Assembly: GCA_910589635.1 (NCBI GenBank)
Contig: CAJUTD010000059.1
Coordinates: forward strand, 8,594-19,351
Direction: 5' to 3'
DNA from: an uncultured Lachnospiraceae bacterium
GTDB lineage: Bacteria > Bacillota > Clostridia > Lachnospirales > Lachnospiraceae
Length of the DNA stretch: 10,758 bases
Part shown: positions 5,295 through 10,758 of the stretch, one piece after another
How the letters are laid out: the number at the start of each line of letters is the position of its first letter
How positions within the stretch are numbered: position 1 is the first letter of the stretch
Made by a program: the position numbers and the translations under genes
Notes under the pieces: generated by a model
What the model was told of the DNA's origin: nothing
Seen by the model: only the letters and a program-made list of their open reading frames with translations
Database searches by the model: none

Positions 5295-7499
5295 TTATTC
5301 GACTCCTCGCTTAAAATGCCCATTGGTAAAATCCTTGAGATAATTGTCTCTGTTCAGTTTACCCGCTTTCGCCTGCCGATAGTACTCAAAAATACGTTCC
5401 GTTTCTGCACGATCCTCTATCGTAAAGCATAGGCGAATACCCTCCGGATGAAGCAGCTGAATCTCCCGTAGCTGATGTAATAGGGAAAGCGGGCTGACAT
5501 TATATATCATATTGTAACAATCCTCACAATGATTTTTCACCGGAAACAGTTTGCCATAGCGGTCTTTCAAGTAAAACACACTCTCTGTTTTGCCGCACCC
5601 CTTCGTAGTTTTATGTAAACACTGTGCAGACAACATCATGGGCTGATAACCGTACAGTATCATTTCTCCGCCAGCACAGTTTAATTTTTGCAGCTCTTTG
5701 CCATTTAATTCTACCGGCAAAGTATAATGGCAAAGCGACAACATCTGCCAGCCACAGACTGCCTCTTTGGAAGTAACGTATAAATTACTGTCTCCCTGAA
5801 TCTGTGACGAAGGCACGCCCATTTCCAGCAAAAAAGAGAGCTCCTCCAAATTGCGTACGAGATAACCGTCCACCTCTGTCACGGAAATCTGCCGCCAGTT
5901 CTCAGCATACCATTCTGCGGTTTGCCTGCGGAATATATGCGGCAGCGCAAGGAAACATGTTTTGCCCTCGGCATGCGCCTGTCCGGCCAGCTCTTTCATC
6001 TCTTCACATAACTTGGCACGCTGAAATGCAAAGCTTTCCTGATATATGCGTTCCACCTCCGGCTGAGCCAATACAGTCTCAAACTGCTCCAAGGTCTCAG
6101 TCAGAACAGACAGCCGCAGCAAAGGCTCCCGCTGTTTGTTGACACTTTTATCACTTTGCGCGCTTTCTGCTTTCCATTCCGGCGCTGTTCTTTGATATTT
6201 TTTCAGTATAAGCTCTGTCAACTTATCAATTGCGTCTCTGCGCAGCTGGTTCAAGGCGCCTGCCGGAACAAAACTGCCCTGCTCCATCTCAATCTGCAAT
6301 TTTTCAAACTCAAACGGCGTATTCCCAGTCTTTCGCATCCGTTCAAGAACGGCTTCGCGCCCTAACGGCTGTTTTTCGGCAGCCTGCACCGTAAAACCGA
6401 CGGCTTCTGCTTTTATCCCCTTGTATTCTATCACAAGGCTTGCAGGATTGTTTATAAAAATCCTTAATATTCCATTTATTTTTTCTTTCGTTTTCGGAAT
6501 TTCACTGTGAATGACAGGCCCCGTTTGCAATGCGTCGCTGTTTTTCTCATGGGAAGGTTTATGAAATGTAACCATATCCCTGCCGTTATGTCTCTTATAA
6601 TAGCCATCTGTAAACCCGCTGCGATTACCCAGATCAAGCAGCTTCTGATAATCTTCACTGCTCACCCGGTAATCACCGCTGGGATAATTCTCATATAAAT
6701 CAAGGTATTTGCGGTAAATAGCTGTCACTCCGGCGACATACGCTTCCTGCTTCATCCGCCCTTCAATCTTAAAAGAATGGATGCCGCTTTGTATAAGTTC
6801 TGGAATCATTTCGATCGCACAGAGATCCTTTAAACTCAAAGGGTATTTTTCCCGCCGCTTTGGGACAGATAAGCCTCGTGGCTCTTTCTGCAATTCATAG
6901 GGAAGGCGGCAGGGCTGGGCGCACCGTCCGCGATTCCCGCTCCTCCCTCCAATCATGCTGCTCATCAGACATTGCCCGGAATAACAATAACAGAGTGCAC
7001 CGTGAATGAAACTCTCAATCTCCGCGCCCGTCGTGCGGTAAATATGGGAAATCTCCGCAAGTGACAATTCCCGCGCCGTCACGATACGGCTGCAACCGTG
7101 TTCCATCAGCAGCTTTGCACCATAAGTCCCAGTGACTGTCATCTGCGTACTGGCATGAATAGGCAAATCTGGAAAGTGCTTTCTGATGAAATGCATAACA
7201 CCGATATCCTGCACAATAACGGCATCCAGTCCCGCCTCATACAGCGGACAAAGATAATCATACAACGCTCGAATTTCTCGTTCCTTCAGCAATGTATTGA
7301 CCGTAAGGTACAGTTGTTTTCCCCTGATATGCGCATAATCAATCGCTGCAAGCATTTCCTCTTCCGTAAAATTCTTGGCATATGCCCGGGCGCCGAACTT
7401 GTCCCCCGCCGCGTATACCGCATCTGCCCCTGCTTCAATGGCTGCCTTTAGAATTGCGAAGGAACCCGCCGGAGCCAAAAGCTCTGTCTTTCTGCACAA
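5295..7499 (-). CDS. Large U32 family protein (RlhA-like, probable RNA hydroxylation enzyme), TTG start
   Basis: The 734-residue protein (from the TTG) opens with the U32 signature KTELLAPAGSF and GADAVYAAGDKFGAR. It carries the Cys pattern GALCYCYSGQC...GGRSGNRGRCAQPCR (Cys170, 177, 193, 197), which in TrhP/RlhA is taken to hold an Fe-S cluster. Residues about 330-435 look like the DUF3656 segment of RlhA (FEFEKLQ, FVPAGALNQLRRDAIDKL). A C-terminal half of about 230 residues adds LYGYQPMMLSAQC, a second Cys set (627, 635, 658, 661) and CYNMIYN. Known relatives hydroxylate 23S rRNA C2501 (RlhA) or tRNA U34 (TrhP); older names call them peptidases or collagenases. The target here is unknown. 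The TTG at 7499 is chosen because AGGAGG lies 9 bases upstream and the family motif begins three codons later; the open frame back to 7640 lacks family similarity and a usable site. The gene is followed 2 bases later by the SEDS gene. Confidence 0.85.
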   Translation of the reverse strand: MCRKTELLAPAGSFAILKAAIEAGADAVYAAGDKFGARAYAKNFTEEEMLAAIDYAHIRGKQLYLTVNTLLKEREIRALYDYLCPLYEAGLDAVIVQDIGVMHFIRKHFPDLPIHASTQMTVTGTYGAKLLMEHGCSRIVTARELSLAEISHIYRTTGAEIESFIHGALCYCYSGQCLMSSMIGGRSGNRGRCAQPCRLPYELQKEPRGLSVPKRREKYPLSLKDLCAIEMIPELIQSGIHSFKIEGRMKQEAYVAGVTAIYRKYLDLYENYPSGDYRVSSEDYQKLLDLGNRSGFTDGYYKRHNGRDMVTFHKPSHEKNSDALQTGPVIHSEIPKTKEKINGILRIFINNPASLVIEYKGIKAEAVGFTVQAAEKQPLGREAVLERMRKTGNTPFEFEKLQIEMEQGSFVPAGALNQLRRDAIDKLTELILKKYQRTAPEWKAESAQSDKSVNKQREPLLRLSVLTETLEQFETVLAQPEVERIYQESFAFQRAKLCEEMKELAGQAHAEGKTCFLALPHIFRRQTAEWYAENWRQISVTEVDGYLVRNLEELSFLLEMGVPSSQIQGDSNLYVTSKEAVCGWQMLSLCHYTLPVELNGKELQKLNCAGGEMILYGYQPMMLSAQCLHKTTKGCGKTESVFYLKDRYGKLFPVKNHCEDCYNMIYNVSPLSLLHQLREIQLLHPEGIRLCFTIEDRAETERIFEYYRQAKAGKLNRDNYLKDFTNGHFKRGVE

Positions 7500-7588
7500 A
7501 ACGCCGCACCTCCTGTTTTCCTGTTCAAATAGCGCTATGCTATCACTTACCCTACATAAGATTTCTGATAACGCTCTCCTATTCCATA

Positions 7589-7662
7589 GCGGCAAAAGGC
7601 TGCCGCAAAATGCAGAATCCATACAATAATGGTATTGCATGCAAACTGCTTTTGCAACAGCC
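7589..7662 (-). promoter_or_regulatory. Long hairpin with a competing short hairpin in the zapA-U32 spacer
   Basis: The 172-base spacer (7500-7671) holds no credible gene. In the minus-strand RNA, 7662-7646 pairs with 7615-7598 as a stem of about 17 pairs (two G-U, one bulged A) around a 30-base loop that can itself form CAAUA/UAUUG. The 3' arm bases 7606-7601 (GCGGCA) can instead pair with 7594-7589 (UGCCGC) around a 6-base loop, so the two structures exclude each other. Neither is followed by a U-run, so it is not a standard terminator. RNA processing, zapA 3'-end protection or control of U32 expression are possible. A 10-base palindrome ATAGCGCTAT lies at 7529-7538, close to the ribosome binding site. 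I see no strong promoter in the spacer. Confidence 0.5.
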
Positions 7663-7671
7663 CCCGCTTTG

Positions 7672-8220
7672 TTATTTTTTTCTGTTTGAAGTCTGTTTCT
7701 TGTTCTCAGCCTGCCCCACAGCAGATTGGCTGTCCGCAGAAGGATTTGCCCCCTTGCTTTCCACTGACTGTTCTGCCTGCCCTGCCGGCGGCTGTCCTTT
7801 TACTTTGCCAAGCAGCGCATCGGCAAGCGACGTCTCTAATTTTGCCTTATTCAATAAAAGTTCTTTATTTTCTTTTTCCAGGCTTGCGGCGTTCTCCTCA
7901 CTGCTCTCAACCTTGATATTTGCGGAAATCAGATCGTGCTGAAGTTCATAAATTTCTCGTTCCTTTTCCCGCACTGTCTTCTCTAAAACTTCCGCCTGCT
8001 CCTTGGCCTTGAAATAGTCATCAGCAATATTGAGTTCTATTAACGTCGCCTTCATATCTGCCGGAATCTGTCGAAACTGCTCCATCTCATCAAATTCATT
8101 GATTTTATTATTGATATAATTAGCCACCTTTTGCAGATATTCTTCGCTCTCATAACCGCTCAAGGTATAAATCTTCCCACCTATCAATACATCCGCACTA
8201 GTTTTCACTGACATATGCAT
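7672..8220 (-). CDS. zapA: ZapA, FtsZ-ring associated division protein, with extended coiled-coil tail
   Basis: The 182-residue protein has the ZapA N-terminal domain at about 4-70 (TSADVLIGGKIYTLSGYESEEYLQKVANYINNKI). This family dimerises through its helix and cross-links FtsZ filaments in the cytoplasm at midcell. A continuous heptad-like, Glu/Lys-rich coiled coil follows (about 68-137), then a disordered Gln/Ser/Ala/Lys tail (138-182). B. subtilis ZapA is only about 85 residues, so the second half is an extension. Two starts are possible: ATG at 8220 (4 bases after GGAGG) or ATG at 8214 (10 bases after). The second gives MSVKT and fits homologues as well, so the true N-terminus may be two residues shorter. 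It lies 54 bases after the PurF-like gene and is probably in the same transcript. Confidence 0.9.
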   Translation of the reverse strand: MHMSVKTSADVLIGGKIYTLSGYESEEYLQKVANYINNKINEFDEMEQFRQIPADMKATLIELNIADDYFKAKEQAEVLEKTVREKEREIYELQHDLISANIKVESSEENAASLEKENKELLLNKAKLETSLADALLGKVKGQPPAGQAEQSVESKGANPSADSQSAVGQAENKKQTSNRKK

Positions 8221-8256
8221 GATTCCTCCCTGAATAACAAGCTTATTTAATAACTG

Positions 8257-8273
8257 AAAAATGCCTCTGGCAC
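8257..8273 (-). terminator. Small GC hairpin with U5 after the PurF-like gene, weak
   Basis: The minus-strand RNA reads TGCC-AGA-GGCA followed by TTTTT, just past the PurF-like stop. Four pairs plus one G-U with a U-run make only a marginal intrinsic terminator. No convincing promoter is seen between it and zapA, so it may attenuate rather than end transcription. Confidence 0.3.
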
Positions 8274-8274
8274 A

Positions 8275-9681
8275 TTATTCCCGGCCATTCCAGCAATATG
8301 TGCACAGCTTACATTTATCAATCCCTACAGAATCCAGCATGTCGTCCAAACGGTTAAACCTCAACGATGTGAAATTCTGTTCTTTGCGGATTTCTTCTAC
8401 CATCTGTTCATACTTGGGCGATTCTGGGTCTGCGTACTCTTTTAAAACTTCTTCCGTCACATTGCCATTTTCCAAACGGTCGATAACCCTTCTGGCAATC
8501 AAATCCATCTCAGACGTGGAACGTGAAAAATTCAGATATTTGCATCCATATAATAAGGGAGGACATGCCGGCCTGACATGGACTTCCTTAGCCCCGCTCT
8601 CATACAAAAATTCCGTCGTCTCCCGAAGCTGCGTACCTCTTACGATAGAATCGTCGATTAACAGCAGACTCTTATCGCGGATTAGCTCCTCCACAGCCAA
8701 AAGTTTCATTTTGGCAATCAAATCCCTTTTGCTCTGCATAGTAGGCATAAAGGAACGCGGCCAGGTAGGCGTATATTTGATAAAAGGCCTGGAAAACGGA
8801 ATCCCGGATTCATTTGCATAGCCAATTGCATGGGCTGTCCCGGAATCGGGCACTCCTGCCACAATATCAGGGGCTACATTATCACGCTTTGCCATACGTC
8901 TGCCGCATTCACAACGCATCTGCTCCACGCTTGTCCCTTCGTAGGAGCTTGCAGGATACCCATAATAAACCCACAGGAACGTGCATATTTTCATATCCTC
9001 CCGGGGGGCTGATAAAGTGGTGCACTCCTTGTCTGTGACAACCACAATTTCGCCTGGTCCTAGTTCTTTATAATCTTTATATCCAAGGTTCCTGTAGGCA
9101 AAATTTTCAAAAGAAATACAAAAAGCGTCTTCTTTCCTGCCTATAACTACCGGCGTCCTTCCATATTTATCCCTTGCAGCATAAATGCCTTTTTCATTCA
9201 TCAAAAGGATAGAGACGGAACCGTCCACCGACTCCAAAGCATACTGAATTCCCTCAATGAGATTTTCTTTCTGGTTAATCAGACAGGCAATCATCTCTGT
9301 AGCATTGATATCTCCGCCGCTCATCTCCAGAAAGTGTGAATGGCCGCTGTCAAAGAGCATTTTCGTCAGCTCTTCCATATTATTAATTTTGCTAACCGTC
9401 GTGATTGCATATGTCCCATGATGGGAACGTACCAAAAGCGGCTGCGGCTCATAATCCGATATACAGCCGATACCCTTCGTTCCGGTCATTTTCTTTACGT
9501 CTTTGTCGAATTTCGTACGAAACGGCGCATTTTCTATATTGTGAATAGCACGGTCAAATCCGTCTTCACCGTAAACCACCATTCCTCCGCGCTTCGTTCC
9601 TAAATGGGAATGGTAATCAATTCCAAAAAATAAATCAAATACACAATCCTGTGCAGATGCCGCTCCAAAAAATCCTCCCAT
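8275..9681 (-). CDS. PurF-family amidophosphoribosyltransferase paralogue with inactive glutaminase domain
   Basis: The 468-residue protein has the two-domain plan of PurF, which makes phosphoribosylamine from PRPP and glutamine in purine synthesis. The C-terminal phosphoribosyltransferase part keeps the PRPP loop LLLIDDSIVRGTQ (339-351), VAGVPDSGTAHAIGYA and RSFMPTMQSKRD. Four Cys match the Fe-S ligands of B. subtilis-type PurF: 233 (KICTFLW), 380 (YGCKYL), 460 and 463 (LCTYCWNG). The N-terminal domain is degraded at its active site: it begins MGGFFG, so the nucleophilic Cys is Gly; the HVRYST Arg region reads GCISDYE; HNGNL reads TVSKI; SDSE reads NATE. Glutamine hydrolysis should be impossible. 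The start is fixed by GAGG 6 bases upstream and an in-frame TAG two codons upstream, which rules out a longer form with a Cys. It may use free ammonia, another substrate, or act as a regulator. It is not called purF for that reason. Confidence 0.9.
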   Translation of the reverse strand: MGGFFGAASAQDCVFDLFFGIDYHSHLGTKRGGMVVYGEDGFDRAIHNIENAPFRTKFDKDVKKMTGTKGIGCISDYEPQPLLVRSHHGTYAITTVSKINNMEELTKMLFDSGHSHFLEMSGGDINATEMIACLINQKENLIEGIQYALESVDGSVSILLMNEKGIYAARDKYGRTPVVIGRKEDAFCISFENFAYRNLGYKDYKELGPGEIVVVTDKECTTLSAPREDMKICTFLWVYYGYPASSYEGTSVEQMRCECGRRMAKRDNVAPDIVAGVPDSGTAHAIGYANESGIPFSRPFIKYTPTWPRSFMPTMQSKRDLIAKMKLLAVEELIRDKSLLLIDDSIVRGTQLRETTEFLYESGAKEVHVRPACPPLLYGCKYLNFSRSTSEMDLIARRVIDRLENGNVTEEVLKEYADPESPKYEQMVEEIRKEQNFTSLRFNRLDDMLDSVGIDKCKLCTYCWNGRE

Positions 9682-9738
9682 AATCTACCTCATTTCTTTC
9701 CTCGTGTATGCATGTATGCCAGTTATTTCTATAATGCC

Positions 9739-9766
9739 ATTATATCAAATAGAACAGCTTTTTCAA
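9739..9766 (-). promoter_or_regulatory. Strong extended -10 sigma-A promoter for the PurF-like/zapA unit
   Basis: On the minus strand the -35 is TTGAAA (9766-9761; 5 of 6) and the -10 is TATAAT (9744-9739; 6 of 6), 16 bases apart, with a TGn extension before the -10. The -35 overlaps the ruvB stop codon. The -10 is one arm of a perfect dyad, TATAAT-GGC-ATTATA (9730-9744), which may be an operator. The start codon is 57 bases downstream of the -10. It makes the downstream genes independent of the ruv transcript. Confidence 0.75.
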
Positions 9767-9772
9767 GCTGTT
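9753..9772 (-). terminator. Perfect GAAA-loop hairpin over the ruvB stop codon
   Basis: The minus-strand RNA AACAGCUU-GAAA-AAGCUGUU is an 8-pair perfect stem with a stable GNRA tetraloop. The ruvB stop UGA lies at the loop. CUAUUUGAUAU follows, a poor U-tract, so termination would be partial at best. As DNA it is also a palindrome spanning the -35 of the next promoter, so it may instead be a regulator site. Confidence 0.4.
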
Positions 9773-10755
9773 ATGCCAAAATGTTTGTAGGCAAAGTCCG
9801 TCACTACCCGCCCTTTGGGCGTGCGGTTGATAAAACCATTCTTTACAAGATATGGTTCATAAACATCCTCAATTGTGCCGGAATCTTCCCCCAGGGAAGC
9901 CGCCAGGGTATCCAGTCCCACAGGTCCGCCTTTAAATTTCTCAATCATTGTCATTAAGATATTACGGTCGTTCTGATCAAGTCCCAGCTTGTCTACATCC
10001 AGAAGATCCAGCGCGAAGGACGCCACATCTTTGGTAATTCTGCCGTCGTATTTTACCTGGGCGAAATCCCGGACACGTTTTAGCAGCCGATTGGCCAGCC
10101 TGGGCGTCCCCCGTGAACGGCGCGCCAGCTCAAACGCGCCCTCTTCGTCAATCTCAACATCAAGTTTCACTGCTGATTGGAGAACGATTGTCTTTAGCTC
10201 CATGGGATTATAAAATTCCAGATGATGAATAACGCCAAAACGGTCTCGCAGCGGAGCCGATAAAAGCCCGGCTCTCGTTGTTGCGCCCACCAGCGTAAAA
10301 TGCGGCAGATCCAGGCGGATAGAACGCGCCGTCGCGCCCTTGCCAATCATAATGTCAATTACATAATCTTCCATTGCAGGATAGAGCACTTCTTCCACCT
10401 GACGGTTGAGTCTGTGGATTTCATCGACAAAGAGGATATCTCCCTCCGAAAGACCGCTTAAAATTGCCGCCATCTCCCCAGGTTTACCAATCGCCGGGCC
10501 GGAGGTAATCTTCATGTGTACATCCATCTCGTTGGCAATAATCCCTGCGAGTGTGGTCTTTCCCAAGCCCGGAGGCCCGTAAAACAATACATGGTCCAAG
10601 GCTTCCCCTCTCTGCTTGGCCGCTTCAATATATACTTTTAAAGTCTTTTTGGCTTTCTCCTGCCCAATATACTCCTCCAGACGCTGCGGGCGGAGGCTTG
10701 TCTCGATCTTCTGATCCTCCTCCTGTATCTGGGTGGAGATTACACGTTTATCCAT
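9763..10755 (-). CDS. ruvB: RuvB, Holliday junction branch-migration ATPase
   Basis: The complete 330-residue AAA+ protein is the motor that, with RuvA, drives branch migration of Holliday junctions in recombinational repair. Walker A is GPPGLGKT (60-67), Walker B is LFVDEIHRL (108-116), sensor 1 lies in GATTRAG (157-163), the Arg finger is in APLRDRFG (Arg170 region) and sensor 2 is in RGTPRLANR (Arg219). The C-terminal winged-helix DNA-binding domain covers about 256-328, including GPVGLDTLAASLGED, EPYLVKNGFINRTPKGR and FAYKHFG. Length and ends match the family, so the ATG at 10755 is accepted, although its ribosome binding site lies off the window. ruvA is expected just to the right. The stop codon lies within a hairpin and the next gene's promoter. 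Confidence 0.97.
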   Translation of the reverse strand: MDKRVISTQIQEEDQKIETSLRPQRLEEYIGQEKAKKTLKVYIEAAKQRGEALDHVLFYGPPGLGKTTLAGIIANEMDVHMKITSGPAIGKPGEMAAILSGLSEGDILFVDEIHRLNRQVEEVLYPAMEDYVIDIMIGKGATARSIRLDLPHFTLVGATTRAGLLSAPLRDRFGVIHHLEFYNPMELKTIVLQSAVKLDVEIDEEGAFELARRSRGTPRLANRLLKRVRDFAQVKYDGRITKDVASFALDLLDVDKLGLDQNDRNILMTMIEKFKGGPVGLDTLAASLGEDSGTIEDVYEPYLVKNGFINRTPKGRVVTDFAYKHFGITA

Positions 10756-10758
10756 GGA

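Noticed and set aside
7500..7640. N-terminal 47-residue extension of the U32 protein
   Set aside because: No ribosome binding site suits the ATG at 7640, the peptide is unlike the family, and the region is better explained by the structured leader and the TTG start.
7616..7656. Possible U32 promoter, TTGCAA with TACCAT 17 bases downstream
   Set aside because: The -10 matches only 4 of 6 and both hexamers fall within the hairpin; too weak to call.
7382..7942. Plus-strand frame of 186 codons across the U32 start and zapA end
   Set aside because: It is antisense to two recognised genes and crosses the hairpin spacer; no ribosome binding site or recognisable domain.
9730..9735. Plus-strand TATAAT as a divergent promoter
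   Set aside because: No -35 lies at a suitable distance and no plus-strand gene follows; it is the mirror arm of the minus-strand -10 dyad.

Overview
The window is a dense, single-direction block: every supported gene lies on the minus strand, so transcription runs from high to low coordinates. Gene content (GerW/YtfJ-type sporulation protein next to a DUF2953 protein, a ZapA with a long C-terminal tail, strong AGGAGG ribosome binding sites, moderate GC, Lys/Glu-rich proteins) points to a spore-forming anaerobic Firmicute, most likely a Lachnospiraceae-like Clostridium relative. The assignment is by gene style only, with no marker gene in view. No tRNA, rRNA, CRISPR array, insertion sequence or phage gene was seen. 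No gap between genes exceeds about 175 bases.

In the order of transcription: ruvB (10755-9763, Holliday-junction helicase motor) is followed, behind a strong sigma-A promoter whose -35 lies across the ruvB stop codon, by a PurF-family protein (9681-8275). That protein keeps the phosphoribosyltransferase and Fe-S features but has lost the whole glutaminase active site. Next come zapA (8220-7672, FtsZ-associated), a 172-base spacer holding a long hairpin and a competing short one, a large RlhA-like U32 protein (7499-5295, TTG start), a SEDS-family polymerase (5292-3826) and its class B penicillin-binding protein (3869-2409). These last two overlap by 44 bases and very likely act as one peptidoglycan synthase. 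The block thus joins division-ring regulation, wall synthesis, a probable RNA-hydroxylating enzyme and a repurposed PurF homologue.

A second transcription unit begins in the 97-base gap after the PBP gene. It has a near-consensus sigma-A promoter whose -35 sits inside a perfect 16-base palindrome. It reads a Nudix hydrolase (2311-1859), an unrecognised 117-residue protein (1775-1422), a DUF2953 membrane-anchored protein with a Lys-rich repeat-bearing linker (1440-424) and a YtfJ/GerW protein that runs off the left edge (408-1). The ytfI-ytfJ pairing (DUF2953 beside GerW) is as in Bacillus subtilis.

The most unusual item is the glutaminase-dead PurF paralogue under its own promoter in a cell-division neighbourhood. 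Secondary items are the mutually exclusive hairpins ahead of the U32 gene, the palindrome over the Nudix operon promoter, and the 42-base tandem repeat plus poly-A tracts inside the DUF2953 gene.
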